Positions 46,101 through 59,179 of a stretch of 64,000 bases of DNA are shown here, one piece after another. This DNA comes from Sitta carolinensis (Eukaryota > Chordata > Aves > Passeriformes > Sittidae): NCBI GenBank assembly GCA_032173965.1, contig JAVUNC010000019.1, forward strand, positions 16,112,234 to 16,176,233. The letters are read 5' to 3'. A model generated the notes under the pieces. The model was not told the DNA's origin, did not search any database, and saw only the letters and a list, made by a program, of their open reading frames with translations. How positions within the stretch are numbered: position 1 is the first letter of the stretch; the number at the start of each line of letters is the position of its first letter. The position numbers were made by a program, and so were the translations under genes.

Positions 46101-49100
46101 AAAAGCCTGCAAAGCAGTCAGAGTCAAACACAACTCCCCAAAGGCGTACAAGTAGCAAATCAGCAATCAGATAAATAAAAAATTGAGAGGCAGAACAAAG
46201 AGCAAAAGGGAGGAGCTGACCTCCTGGAGAACTTGGGGCTCATATCTCACTGCAGGCAGAATTATGCCTGCTGAAGTCCAGAGCCTGCAGTGCTCAAGGT
46301 GACCCTTGCCAGTGCCATCAGGGCTGTGGCATTTCCTAAGGCAGACCACTGGGTTGAAGCACCTGTATTTTTGCTCTGCAAAATCCAAATGGAGATGATA
46401 ATTCAGTAAAATTACACCTTGCAGCCACCCAGCACTACTAGGAACAAAAGCTCAAAAAAGCTCTGCTTGTCCAGAGGCTGGGACTGGGCCAGCTTACCCA
46501 ACATTTATCAAAGCAGCAATTCTGGTGGACTCTGTAAATCAGGGGTCATTCCTCACTGATAGTCCAATAAAGGGATGCATGCCACACACCAGAGAGCCCC
46601 AAGCTTGGTGCTGTGAGTCCTCCTCATTATGGATGAGGTCCAGGAGTAATATAAGAGAGTCCCCAGACTGTTTTCAGGGGTTCTCAGCTACTCACTGCCA
46701 AGTTGAAGAAAAAAGAAAGCTGGGTTTGAGAAGCAAAAAAGCCCTGTCTTACTGTGCAGTAGAAATCTACTGCAGCCAGTGAATTATAAATAAAATTAAA
46801 GTAGAAACATAGTGAAAGCACATCTATGAAAGTTACAGAGACCTCCCAAACAACACTGAAGTGAGAGGAAAAACTGAGATCCCTATTTTTATGGTACCTG
46901 TGAAAACACATAGAAATCAGGGATTATCCCCCATTCATCCCACCACCAGGGTTTTCAATGCATCCTGCATTACCCTGGGAGTCTCCAATAGATCTTGCCA
47001 GTGATGGAAGATGATAGGAAATTCTCAACTTAGGAAATTTCTCAACTCAACTAAATGCTTTAACAAGGGAGACAGTTTGGTTATAAAAATATTTCTGCCC
47101 CAGACTGGGGAGAGTTAAACCCACCAAATATGCACAGCAGCACAGGATTGTTTAATTATTTGCCTTTTTTTTTTTTTTTTTCCTTCCTTTGAATGGGTTT
47201 GTTTGTTTCCCCTTGGAGGCTGCAGTCACACACAATAAGCAGGTTTTTCAATTAAGCCATTTTTTTCCACTTTTAGTCTTCAATGGAGCCCAGGTGCCAA
47301 TTGTTTGCTGCTTGGTGTCTGCCTTCCCTTTCCTGCCTATGGCTTAACCCCTTTATCTCCTTCCTGCTTTTGGGGCTGTCATTGGTCATGCAGATGATGC
47401 TGATGCAGATGGTTGATAAATAATTACCAAACAGCTTAGGAATAGTTAAATCAGGTATCAGTGACAATAAAAAAATGCAGTATATGACGAATTATGAATT
47501 TAGCAACAGTTGGATAGTAACTAATCATCTTTCCTTTGAAGCCCTCTTCATAGCATATTTATTTATAAAGTGAAAGCATTTGGCTTTTATTAAAAAAAAA
47601 AAAAAAAGCCACAGATCACCAACAGCCAGCTTAAGCAAGCCTGTCCTGAATATATTTTGGGAAGGCTGACAAAGACATTGTAATGGTTTTTCTTTTAAAT
47701 CCCTCAGCACCCCATCACTTAGTGGGGAGGCCGCTCAGCAAGATTTAACACACAGCTGCCATTCTGAGCTGGTGGAGAGCAACCCCTCCAGCTGTCCCAG
47801 CCTCTGGAGAGCACAGAGCAGGGCTTTACCCAGATCAAGGATTAAGCAAGGCCCAGCTCAATCACAGTGACACTGCTGGAGGGGTTAAACCCTTCCTTCT
47901 CCTTTAGATCTCTGCCATGCTGACTGCACCTACAGGCAGCTCCTGCTGGGGGCTCCCACTGCAGACCCTGCCTGCTGGTTCTCTGCTGCTGCACTGGCAC
48001 TGCAGGGATCAGTTTGCAGACTGACCACAGGCTGGCACCCAGCTCTGCTGGGACTGCAGCCTCCAACCCCATCACACCCAGACTAAGATGCTTTTGCCAG
48101 CAGTAACTCTCTTATTCCATTCTCCTTTCTGCTCCCTGGACCTTTCCTTCTTCCTCAAGCTCCTCTGCCTTCTTAAGGCTCTCTTTCTCCAGCTCCTCTT
48201 CCTCAAAGACCCTCTGCCTACCCAACCCACCCCTTTTATACCACTTATCTTCATTAGTCACAGCTGTGACCCATTAAGGGCAAGGCTGCTCCTCTTTGGT
48301 AATTAATACAGCTGTGGCTTATCGGGGGTGAGGTCACCTGTGGTCCCTTCTTCCACAGCAGAGGAGGGCAGCAAAAAGGGAGGAGAAAGGGAGGTAAAGG
48401 AAAGAACAACAGAACCACCAAGACTGGAGGATGTCAGGATAAATCTAAAACTATGCTCCCCATGAGTTGAAAGAATGCATTTTTAAGAACAAGGCATCCA
48501 ACCTGGGATGAGGGGCTTACGCTCTTTCCAGATCCTCGTGGCACCATAACCCATTAAAAAAAAAAAAAATAAAAAGGGAAAAGCCATCTGTGGAAATGGG
48601 ATGCTCCTTTAAGCCTTGCAGAGACTTTCTCCAGCACCACAAACCAGCCTTCCTGTTGCTCTTCCTGTATCACTCAGGCCTCTTTTTTTTTTTCTTTTTT
48701 TTTTTTTTCTTTTGTGTGTGTATGTGTATTTCAGTGTTTTTTTAACCAAGAAAAAATCAGTGTCAAAATTTTTAAAAGAACACCTAGAGATTTGGGGAAA
48801 GTGGGCAAGAATATCAAACAAAACACAAAACAAGACTAAGCTGCCAAGAGATCATACTTAGAGCAGCAGTGGTGGGGTGGGAGGGAAGAAATACAGCAGA
48901 CAAATTTAACACCCTTTAGGACAGTTTGCACACAATGTTTACACCCCAAGCAGCATTTAGAAGTGATGATTTAGTGATTTATCATATCCCAGTTCACTCC
49001 TCCCCTGTTAAAGTGATAGGCAGAACCAGCAGAGCATCTCTGAGCACACTGTTAATGACAAGGCATCACCCACAAACCCAGAACAGCTTCACCCTTGGCC

Positions 49101-52100
49101 AACACAGCCCCCTTGTTCTTTCTGAGGAGCTGGGATGCAGGAGAAGGCCTTGCAGGGAACAAGAGTTTCAAATGTCAAAGGATTTAAAAATATATGTCTA
49201 TGAAACCTAATGGGACCTGAAGGAATTGAAGGAGAAGGTGTCTTAGCAGAGCATCTTTGGCCAGTGAAGCCAGATAACACTCAAAATCCATTAATGGAGG
49301 ATCGGGGAGTGAAGCCCAGCAGGAGATGCTGGCAACATGAACTCCTGCCCAAGAGAGCCCAAAAATCCATGCTAAGCAGACAGGATCTGGCCACAACACC
49401 TGCCTTGGGCCAAACCTGCTCTTTATCTTTCACGAGTCACACAGAAACGTGGGGTATTTATGATCACTTCTTTCACCAGGCTTGGTTGAAATCAGCACTG
49501 GATCCCAAATCTGAAGGAGAATCCTTGTATGGACAATTCCTTCTTCAAGGCTCAGCTCCAGTGCCAGCCTCAAGACCTGCCACACCTACACATTTGGAAG
49601 AGAGCAGTAAATCAAGTGAAAGAACATTTCAGGTTGGGTTTTTTTCAGCTGATTGTTTAGGAATTTACTTGGATTAAGTTTCTCCCCCAAGAGGGATTTC
49701 AATTCTACCCATGCACAAAGAGGAGAAAACATTAATGCAGCGTTAAGACAGCTCAGTGCTGAGAGCAGCATGCACAGGCTGAGCAGCAGGCCACTGAAGT
49801 TATGTGACTCCCAAAACTAGGTATTAGCAATTTTTCAAGGACAAAGTTGTGAAGTTCCCAATGACAACAGCGACCTTCCCACCTGCAAACTGGCCCAGCA
49901 GACACGAGTCCCCCTGAGACTCAACCATGTCACAGGGCAGGGCTCCTCCCCCCTTGGTGGGGGCACTGGAATGCTGCTGGTGCCATCAAGGGACACACTC
50001 ACACCAGGTCCTGCATGGGAGCTCCAAGGGACAGGAATTGTTTCTCTTTAAAGGTGCACTTTAAAGATCGTACTTTGAGAAATAAAACTAAAAAAACCCC
50101 AAAAAACCAACAACTGTGGCATCCTAAGAGGAAGGTATATGCAGGTGAGACTTACCCTCTGGCTCTGCTTTCCATGCAGGTTTCAGGCTGGCTTTGCTTT
50201 CAGGATCCTGCCTGATTCCAGGCATTGCACAGCTGTAGGGATTAATTACGGCATGTTACAACTGAGATTTAAGCTTCTGTCGAATTTGTGGGTTTTATTT
50301 ACCCACCCTGACCAGCTTGTGCATACTATGGACTTGGGAGCCATCAGTAAAATGGTTCATAAAATATTAAGGGTGCTGCTTCCCAATGACATGGGAGAGC
50401 TGTGGGAATTGAAATGGTACCAGGGTATAATTAACCCAGGGTAAGGTTAGGTCATTATGTTTCCAAGCAAAAACGGGGTGCATAATAGCACTGGGTCCTC
50501 AGTGGCCAATGCATTTTGGAAATAGCCTAACATATGTAGTCTTTCTGAAGACTCTGAATCCAAATCCATGTGTGGATGTAATTTAATGCACAGTGCTTTA
50601 TGCAATTATACCTACAGATGCCTAAGTGAGAATTTAAATTAGCATTAACTTGATAGCTTTTGCTGAAGGCAGACAAACGCAAGCGGGTGCTGGGCAGATT
50701 TTCCTGTGAGGCTCTGCCCATCCCCATCAGTTCCCCAGGCACTGTTCCAAATGTAAACCCTGGGGATCTTTTTAGCAATTAAGCCCACTCCAGAAAGAGC
50801 CTCTCTGCCCAAGTGGATTCAGAAGTGAGACCCCATCTCTGTACAAACCACATCTCCACTGTGCCAAGTGTCACTTTGGGCAGCAGAGAGAATGATGCTC
50901 AAACAGGAGGACCCCATCTCCTGGGCTCATGTAAGGGTGATCTTTACCCAGAAATTGTTACAAATCCATATAAACCCCTCTCTGACCCTTCTTCTTCTGT
51001 CCAGAAGCCCTTAAGAAGACAGATTATCAAAGAACACACGTGCAAGGGTCAGTGTCTCATGGTTCTTCCGCACTGAACTACAACACATCTCTTGTCCTTA
51101 GAGCTCCTTGGATGGTCAGCATCCAAACCCCAGCAGGACTAAAGGACTCGATAGGATGTCTCCTATCAAAACTGAGGTTTGCAGACAGAGCTTGTTGCAA
51201 CTTCAAAACTGCCTATACCCCAAAAACAACCTCAACAAACCACTGAACTTTTCATCTACCCAAAGGGAATTTCAGATTCCTCCAAATCAAATAATCATTA
51301 TATTTTTTTCTGGCTGTGGTGACTGCAGGAGCCTGAAGTGGCAGAGAGGTTTTCTCCCTGTCACTAATGAGTATTAGGAGGACTGGTTTCCTGATGAGCC
51401 AGAAGTGTTGGCAGCAAACACGCAGCATAAAAATGATTGAGGAGCAGCCCTGATACCCTAATTTTCTGAAAAAACAAAGCAACAGGACACATAATCAGCT
51501 ATGGCAGGGAAATTATCAGCTGGGGAGAGCACCATTTGCTTGCTGCAGAAGCAGCAGCAGACTTGGATCCTCCCCTCCCAGAAGCTGGTGCAGGTCAAGC
51601 AAACTAAGATGTGCCAGGGCACATCCATTGCACCTCTTGGGCATCTCCTCACTGGGCAGAAGGCAGACTGACACCAAAGGATTGCATGCCACCTGTTAAA
51701 GAGCAGATTTCATCTGCCCCACTCTGCTGCAAGGAGACATCTGACAAACTGACTTAATCCACAGCTGCACATGTCACCTTGGTAATCTAGTGCTTGGAGC
51801 AGTTTGTCCCTTCAGCAGCTCTCAGAACTGGAACTGGAAGGCTGATGGGTTTTTTAAAACACCTGGGAAGCATTTCTGGACCTCTCATCTGCCTGAGGAA
51901 TGGCATATCTCAATGAGCAAACACCACTGCTCCCATAATCCAGAGTCTGAATTTTCCCCTTAGCGCAGATCAGGTAAAGAGGCACAATTGCTCTGTATGA
52001 AAAACAGGTTGTGAATGATTTTTTAAAGCAGTGATATTAAGACAAGCCTTACTTTGGTATCCAGAGAGGGAATGGGGGATGTTTCCTCCTTCCCTGGGAT

Positions 52101-52989
52101 CTCCTCTGGGATCCTCTATAACTATAGGACATTCTGCAGTTTGGGTGGGCCAGGTTGTAGCTCCTGGACTCCTGTGGAGAAGTTCAAGCAGCAGCAGTGC
52201 AGCTCTGTGTCCTTCAGCAAAACTCTCATCTCAAGGCAGCAAAGTTCATATCCCAGTAAAACTCACCACAGTAAATTCTCAAGCTCACTAAAATGTTTCA
52301 AGCCTCTTCATTTCCCTCCCTGTAAAGGAATAACATGACCTTGGAGTGCTGCTTTGTAGTTTGGATCTCTTTATTTTGCTGAACAACAAAGGAACAGCTG
52401 TTCAGATTTTTTATTTTTTTTTTTTTGGTTGCTGTTGTCTTTTGTGGCAGGAATGTGTGTACTGAATATTTAGGACACATTATCTGAAGATAAAAGTACT
52501 GTTACTAAAGCAGCCCATGAGCAAACCCATGATGTGGGAGGCCACAGTGAGTTCCCAATTCCCATTGTGGTGTGACCAGGAAAGTGGATGGTGCTGTCTG
52601 GGCAGGAGCTTGTTGCAGGAAGGTGCTGCAGTGGCCAGCTGGATGGGAATGCCTTGCTCAGGAGCACTGGAGTGACTCAGTTTCCTTGACTCTGACACTG
52701 TGGGAGAGCACACACAAGTAGTGCTCCACCACACCTCGTACTAGTTTTCCTGGAAATTTCATTACTTTCATCATTAAACTCCCAGACAGGAAGGCATTAA
52801 CAGCAAAATGGGATTGTACCTGCTGCCCCTGAGCCTGAGCCAGTCTCATCCTCAAGCTTTGCTCTCTCCATCAGCCCAATTCACTTTCTCTGGGGTGACT
52901 CACTGAGGGTTATATTCCTGTATTAGGGCAGAGGGAGGATCTTGAAGGCAGATGAAGCTTCACACAGTGTAGGAGGCTGAGAGGAGAGG
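46101..52989. other. Gene-free region with simple repeats
   Basis: Contents are a T run at 47166-47181, a CT-rich tract at 48110-48240, T-rich runs near 48685-48715, an A run near 48560 and A/C-rich runs near 50085. The segment 47380-47520 is unique, AT-rich and rich in GATG and ATAATTA motifs. No gene was recognised. Confidence 0.45.
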
Positions 52990-53245
52990 TGTGGGACCCC
53001 AGGCTGCTCCTCAGCAATGTGTTTATTGCACAGGAGAAGTTCCAGAAATCTTGGGTGGTGGGAATTTTGCACACCCCACTCCCTGGGGAACTCGAGCTGA
53101 GTGCTGTGGCAGCAGGGAGGGGATTCTGCAGTGTGTGTGACCCCAGCTGCAGGGCTGTGTCCACAGCTGCGCTCCCCAGCACAGGAGGCACACGGAGCTG
53201 CTGCAGCCAGGCCAGAGGAAGCTCCACGAGCAGCAGAGGGGTGGA
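52990..53245 (-). mobile_element. Probable LTR fragment, second copy of the 34.56-kb element
   Basis: TGTGGGACCCCAGGCTGCTC and the next 70 or so bases match 34560 onward, with an intact TTTATT (AATAAA on the minus strand). Similarity fades after about 53075. The remainder to 53245 is GC-rich and abuts a CR1. The boundaries are uncertain. Confidence 0.4.
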
Positions 53246-53645
53246 GCAGCTTTCCTTGAGGAAAGGCTGAGAGAGCTGGGCTTGTTGAGCCTGGAGAAGA
53301 GAAGGCTCAGGGTGCCCTGGCTGTGGCCTTCCAGTACCTGAAGGGACCTACAAGAAGGACTTTGGACACAGACATGGAGTGACAGGACAAGGGGGAATGG
53401 CTTCCAACTGACAGAGGGCAGGGTCAGATTGGATATTAGGAGTTCTTCCCTGTGAGGGTGCTGAGGCCCTGGCACAGGGTGCCCAGAGCAGCTGTGGCTG
53501 CCCCTGGATCCCTGGAAGTGTTTGAGGCCAGGCTGGATGGAGCCCTGAGCATCCTGGGATAGGGGAAGGTGTCCCTGCCCACCTTTGGGGGATTGGAGCT
53601 GGATCATCTTTAACTGCACTTCTGACTCAAACCATTCTACCCTTC
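53246..53645 (+). mobile_element. CR1 LINE 3' end, about 400 bp
   Basis: It starts near GCAGCTTTCCTTGAGGAAAG, continues AGAGCTGGGCTTGTTGAGCC and GGAGAAGAGAAGGCTCAGGG. It passes TTCCCTGTGAGGGTGCTGAG and CCTGGCACAGGGTGCCCAGA and ends at GATCATCTTTAACTGCACTT. This is the 3' UTR of a plus-strand CR1. A long antisense open frame crosses it but has no gene support. Confidence 0.92.
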
Positions 53646-54573
53646 CCTCAACTTCTATTTGATATACACCACTAACAGCCAGGGAAGGGCAGTCTGGAGC
53701 TCCGAGGTGGCAGATGAGGTTTACCCAGGCTGACACACGCAGGGCTTTGCTTTTCACGTGCACAGACCATATTTCAGCAAGGTGATGGCTCCTCTCCCAG
53801 CCTATATAATTTTCCTGACTATAATGCAGAGCACAACCTTGCAGCAGAGCACTTTTGCCTTTTTGGTTTTTTTTTTCCAGTCGAGGTGGAAAGCTGAGGG
53901 TGTTTTGCGAGGTGAGGGAGGGAGCTGCTGGCTTTAGAAGCCCACAAGCCTCACATGACCTTTGCCTCCTGGGAGCTGCCATGAGTTATCCAGCCTGTCA
54001 CCAGAGCTGGAGGCTGCAGCACAGCCCTGCCTCTGCCCCTGAGGAAGGGAGGCCTCACATCTGAGTGTGTGGCACAGAAAAGCTCAAAGATCCTTTGGGG
54101 AGGAAAAATGAAAAGGAAAGGAAAAAAAGCAGAGGGAGAAATGCGCACAACAGACACTACCTGTGAGCAGGCTCAGAGCTCCCACTCCTCCTCCTTTGGA
54201 AAAGCTCTCCTCAAAAGGTGAAAAACATCTTTCTATATTTATCTCACTCACTGAGCAGGAAAATATGCCCCTGACCCAGGTTTATTTACCCAGGACATGC
54301 TATTGAGGGAGGTTTTAGTCCAAACATGGTGTTGAAAATAGGATGGGTGATTAAACTGCTGACATAGCACCCCATTTGTGTCTCTAAAGGTTGAGTGTAA
54401 TTTTCTGCCTTTCATAATTGCTCTGTCTACCCCTTTCTGCCTTTTGCAGAGCATTTGCTCTTCCTAATCTGGCCTCAGCTTTCTAAATAAGGCTTTTTAT
54501 TGATTCCAGACTTTCTGTTCACTCCAGATGAGCATCACTAAGAAATTGGTCAGCAGTGCTTTGTTCCTGCTGT

Positions 54574-54603
54574 GTATATATATATATATATTTTTTTTTT
54601 TTT
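54574..54603. repeat. (TA)n and poly(T) compound microsatellite
   Basis: About nine TA units run directly into 13 T residues. Confidence 0.85.
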
Positions 54604-54700
54604 CCCAGTTTTGACACATATACTATAAGCACAGGATGGAAAGCTAATCCCTGCTGCCTGGCACGCAATGCTGGCACCTCTGGTGTGATCCAAACAAACA

Positions 54701-54714
54701 CCCCCCCCCCCCCC
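54701..54714. repeat. Poly(C) run of 14 bp
   Basis: An uninterrupted C14 followed by ACCCAAAAA. Such a run is prone to length errors in sequencing. Confidence 0.85.
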
Positions 54715-55065
54715 ACCCAAAAATGGGTCCTGACAGCTCAGTGCAGGGCTACACATCCTTAGAATAAAAACCAGGCCACCCTTCAAGTGCTGCTGGGTCT
54801 ACACTGGAGGCTCAGCTCCCCTGAGCAGCGGAATCAGCAGGACAGTGCTGAGGATGTTACATTGTAGATCCTTGCTGGTCCAATGAGATAAGTTATGATT
54901 TTCCACATCCCAGCTGCCTTCCCTCGGACCAGCCATCCTGCACTTTGATCAAATCCCCTGCCTGTTGTAAAACCCCACGTCGTGTGATTTCACAGACACA
55001 GATCTTTAGCAGCTTCAGGTGTCTTTTGCTCTTTCCAGCCAGGGTGCACCTTTGCCCCCAGGCCA

Positions 55066-55115
55066 AAGAATCGTGGCATGGTTTGGGTTGGAAGGGACCC
55101 CAAAGGTAAATCTTT
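55066..55115 (-). mobile_element. Short CR1 LINE tail fragment
   Basis: AAAGAATCGTGGCATGGTTT, then GGGTTGGAAGGGACCCCAAA is the reverse complement of a CR1 end. Confidence 0.65.
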
Positions 55116-55140
55116 GCTTCATCCAGCACTTCCACAGTCT

Positions 55141-55277
55141 CTCCTGCCAGAGGGACCTGCTGCAGCTGAATTACTTTCTCTAACGTGTATAAAACTAGAG
55201 TGACTTAATTTATGGGACTAAACCAGAACTAGGCACGTGGAACAGCTCAGACACAGACCTGTAGATCATCTCCACAG
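55141..55277 (+). repeat. Unclassified repeat, copy 1 of 2
   Basis: CTCCTGCCAGAGGGACCTGC to ...GTAGATCATCTCCACA matches 58417-58543 on the same strand, with a few substitutions and an insertion of about 11 bp (near CTAAACCAGAACTA). No known family was recognised. Confidence 0.8.
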
Positions 55278-55554
55278 ACAAGAGGGCAGCTCAGAGCTGC
55301 TGGCTCTGCTCATACCCTTCACAACCAAAGCCTGAAGGACAGGACCTCAGGAAGGAGTTGTTTGCAGAGGGATTTGGGAATTTATTCAGAGCTGTTTCAT
55401 CACCAGAGAACAAACTTAAAAAAGGTCTGCCCCTGACCAGAGGGATTTTGTTTAAGAGGCTGCTCTGGAAGGATGGAGAGCTCACAGCTCTAGCAAGGCA
55501 GGTGTTTACCAGAGCCAGATCCTCCCCAAAGGAAGAGCTGAAGTGCTTGAACAC

Positions 55555-56231
55555 TGCCTTGGTTTGAGTGACAGGTGTCTGCTAAGGAAGGCAGGAGCCT
55601 CCCTGGAATGGAGAATCCAAACCCTCTCCCTCCAAATTATTATAATTTTGAAATTAAGGGGCCCTCAGGCAAAGAGATGGGAATAGGGATAACAGTTCTT
55701 TAGTAGGAGACTTTAATAAAAATGCAGTGATACAAGAACCAACCGCAGTGCCAGAGTCAGACCCCCCCTGCCCCCTGTGGGTCAGGGTATTGGCAGCAGA
55801 GCCATTCCATGGGGGCTGCAGCCTCCTGCAGGGGCAGCTGTGGCTCTGCTGGAGCAGGGATCCTGCAGCAAGGGGCAGATTCCCTCTGCAGGGCCAGTGG
55901 AGCTGGAGCTGGGCCTGCTCTGCCTCTGGGCATCCAGAGGGAAAGGCTGCCCTGCTGTTCCAGAGCTGAGATTGGAGCCAGGCAGGAATGCTTGGCTCCT
56001 GCCCTGGCTGGAGCCTCTCCCATGGGATGGTGTCAGTTTATCAGCCAGGACAGGAGACTCAGTGGCCATCAGCAGAAGCTCTCTCCTGGAGGGAGGCTGG
56101 GGTGGAAGAGATAAAGCAAAGTGCCCAGCTGGTTTTTAACAGCTGCCCCCTGAACAGAGGAGCACCACAGCCCAGCCCTGCCCCAGTTTGAACACATGCT
56201 GCTGGGCACATCTGCACTGCAGCCCAAGACA
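55555..56231 (-). mobile_element. Solo LTR, ERVL-like, copy B (inverted relative to copy A)
   Basis: This 677-bp element has ends TGCCTTGG...CCAAGACA on the plus strand and probable 5-bp target duplications, AACAC (55550-55554) and AACAT (56232-56236). It matches the reverse complement of 2679-3355 at about 97% by eye. The sense strand is taken as minus because the ATTAAA signal (55717-55712) and U5-like end read that way. No internal viral region adjoins it. Open frames inside it are LTR shadows. Confidence 0.8.
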
Positions 56232-58416
56232 AACATTCATGTAGCCCTAACACAAATCTATACCAAAGCCAGAAGCAGATCCCTCAGGGAAATAAATAAG
56301 ACTGGAGCAAACACAGCAATGTTGCTTCCAAATACTCCTGCAGCCTCCAACAACTGGTGCTGTTTATGGAGAGCACAAAAGGACATTTATGCATCCTGTG
56401 CTGGAAAAAGGCAGGAGTGCAACCTCTTACCACCCTCAGCATGTTTTTATAGAGACCAATTTAGGTTTTGTGTCCCCCCAGATTGTCTGGGGAGGGATAA
56501 ACAAGACCTGTTCAGAGTGGTGGAAGCAGAGAACAGCTGTTTATCAATCAAGAATTGCAGACTCCAGGCATGCTGGGCTGAACTGGTGTTTTAATGGAAA
56601 TACTGCTTATAACCACCACCCCCAAATGCATAACTGGTTGGTAGAGGCCAGCTTTGGTACAGCTTTCCCTGACAGACTGATGCCCTGGAAAGACAGCTGC
56701 CTGAATAAGCTTCATTTCTGTATTTGATGAGCATCTTGTGTATCAGCCAGGATACTCCTTGTGGTTCATAGCACAGAAAACAGAGTTTTTGCATCTTCAT
56801 TCATCATCATCATCCCTTCCCATCCTTGGTAATCTGGGGCTTTGCAGATGGAGCCAGCAGATTCCCTTTCTTTTGGCATCCATGAAGGAGCACCTTCATC
56901 CAGGGTGGACTCTGAGCCCTTCTTCCTCCCTTTCCCTGAAATGCCCCTGCCAAGGACAAGGTCTCTGTGCCAGTAGGGCCAGCAGCCAACAAAACCCCTC
57001 ACAGGGCTTTGACACAAGCCCCAGGATGGACCTCAGCAACTGGGCTGGCAAATTGCTGCTGCCTCTGCATTAAAAGAGTGATTTTAGCTTTCACATTAGA
57101 ACATCATAAAAAATTTACTTTATCACCTGAGTAATTAAAATACGTGAAGCACAGAAATTAACTGACAAACATCCAAATAAAACCTCTCAGCCAGGAAGCA
57201 GGCCCAGGAGTAAGCAGTTTCCAGAGCCCAGTGCTCAGGAGCACCCACCTGGCACTGCTGTCAGGGGAGGTCACCTTCACAGCCCTAATATCACACATCA
57301 GCAAGAGCTGGACTTGTTGGAAGGGGAAAAGCAGTGTTGCAGCTTAGTGCAGCCAGGGGATAAAGTTCTCACCTTCTTTCATCAGGGAGGGCCCCACAGT
57401 TGCCATTGCATGGCAGACAATACCCTCAAGATGTGCTGACAGTTTTGACCCTCTGTGTGAAGCCCTTCCCAGCATCAAAAGAGGGATTGGACTCTGCATG
57501 TCCTTAATTGCAGATTTAAATAAATATAATTTATCAGCTTTCTTCCAGTGTTGCACTGCTTTCTGTCATGTCACTGCCCAAGGAATTACAGCTCTGCAAA
57601 TATTTGCTGGGTTTAATTTGTTTTTACATAATTATTTAATCCCTCCACAGAAACAAACCAAAACAAACAAAACCCCTCACTGTGGGTGCTGATAGTGTCT
57701 AAAATTAAGCTGTTAGAGGAACAGTTCAATGTATTTCCAAAAATCAAGGTCTTCTAAACTCAGCTTTTTGTCAATTACAGAATAATTTTTGTCTTTTAGC
57801 AATGTGCACTCCTCTTCCTTTCTGGTTAAACCTGGAAAAAAGTTTCTCCCTTCCTCCCAGCAGCAGGCTAATTTTTTGAGTTGGGCAAGTAAGCACCCTT
57901 GAGCCTGAGCCTTAGGGATTCATTGCCCCTGCTGGCCTCTCATTGTGCATTTCAGCCCAGCATCCCTTTCCCTGGGCAGTCCCAAGTGGAAAATAGTTGT
58001 GTTCTGCAAAAAGCACTGGGAGACCTTCAATTAGCACACTGGGAAAGTCGGGATTAGGAGGTGGTCATTAACAAGAGCTGCATGCCCCGGAAGCCTCTCA
58101 TTTAATGGAGTGCTGAGGGATTATTTACACTGTGACATTAAACATCCTGATAACCAAATGCCTCATCAGCTCAAAATGTGCCCTTTCATTCCTGCTGCCT
58201 TGCTGAAACCTCATATCAAACCTGCATGGATTCTGCTCTCACCAAAAGTGAAATCTCTTCCCATTGCTGGAAGGCGATTTTTCCTGACCAGATTTATGTA
58301 TCTGGGTAATGGGGTGTAATAGAAAGGTGTTTAGGATTCTCACGTCAGCTTAGATGAAAGGATTAGCACTTAAAGAGAACAGATTAATCTTTGCAAGACC
58401 CAAAAACATCCCCTGG
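56232..58416. other. Gene-free region, nothing recognised
   Basis: Unique sequence with a short (CAT)n near 56803 and an A/C-rich run near 57650. There are no exons or recognisable transposons. Confidence 0.5.
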
Positions 58417-58543
58417 CTCCTGCCAGAGAGACCTGCTGCACCTGAATTACTTTCTCTAACATGTATAAAACTAGAGTGACTTAATTTATGGGAAATGGGC
58501 ACGTGGTACAGCTCAGACACAGACCCGTAGATCATCTCCACAC
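58417..58543 (+). repeat. Unclassified repeat, copy 2 of 2
   Basis: CTCCTGCCAGAGAGACCTGC to ...GTAGATCATCTCCACA matches 55141-55277. The shared core includes ATTACTTTCTCTAAC, TGTATAAAACTAGAGTGACT and TAATTTATGGGA. Confidence 0.8.
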
Positions 58544-58681
58544 AACCTTGGACCTTGGGCTTAATTAGGCATTGAGAACACGAGCTGTGTACAGGACACA
58601 CTTCGGTGCCTTTCAGAAATACTGGAGCAGTTTCTGTGGCCAGGCATTGCCTGGGCAGGAGTGTCAGAGCATCCCCACTGC

Positions 58682-58697
58682 CTCCCTCCCTCCCTCC
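58682..58697. repeat. Short (CTCC)n run
   Basis: CCTCCCTCCCTCCC simple repeat. Confidence 0.6.
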
Positions 58698-59179
58698 CCA
58701 TCCAGCAGGACATGCCATACTGTCTCACTTGACCCTATGTCGAGCAATTTTATTTCTTAAATACGTTATTAATTTCATTAACTTTGATGTTTGGGAGATT
58801 TATTTCTTTTTAAACCCTGCCTAAAGCCAAGAGGGACTTACAGAGGAGATAATCACTGCTTGTACAGAAAGACAAATAGGCCAAAGGGGATCATTCTGAT
58901 ACTCTTGTCTGATCTCCTGCCATCCCCCAGCAAGGTCTGAACAATCTGCAGTAAATAAAGTCTAATCTTAAACTCCTAAGAACATCTGACCCTAAAAGGA
59001 AAGGTCTTTGACAGGGGGTCACCTCCTTTCTGGTATGGATGGCCCAGGAATTGAAGTCAATGCCAGACAAACAGGCTCCACATATTAATATTTTATAAAA
59101 AAATTAGCAGGCTTGAATATTCATCAAGTTCATAGATTCAAGTTTTTTCATTGTTTTAAGAAGTTAATCCCAGCTACCA

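Larger units (their letters stand above)
53646..55065. other. Gene-free region with simple repeats
   Basis: It contains (TA)n followed by T13 at 54574-54603, and C14 at 54701-54714. Nothing else was recognised. Confidence 0.5.

Noticed and set aside
48072..48254. Lysine/arginine-rich minus-strand open frame
   Set aside because: It results from the CT-rich simple tract on the plus strand.
53023..53982. 319-codon minus-strand open frame, the longest in the window
   Set aside because: It runs antisense through a CR1 3' UTR and an LTR-like fragment, shows no protein family resemblance and owes its length to GC-rich repeat sequence.
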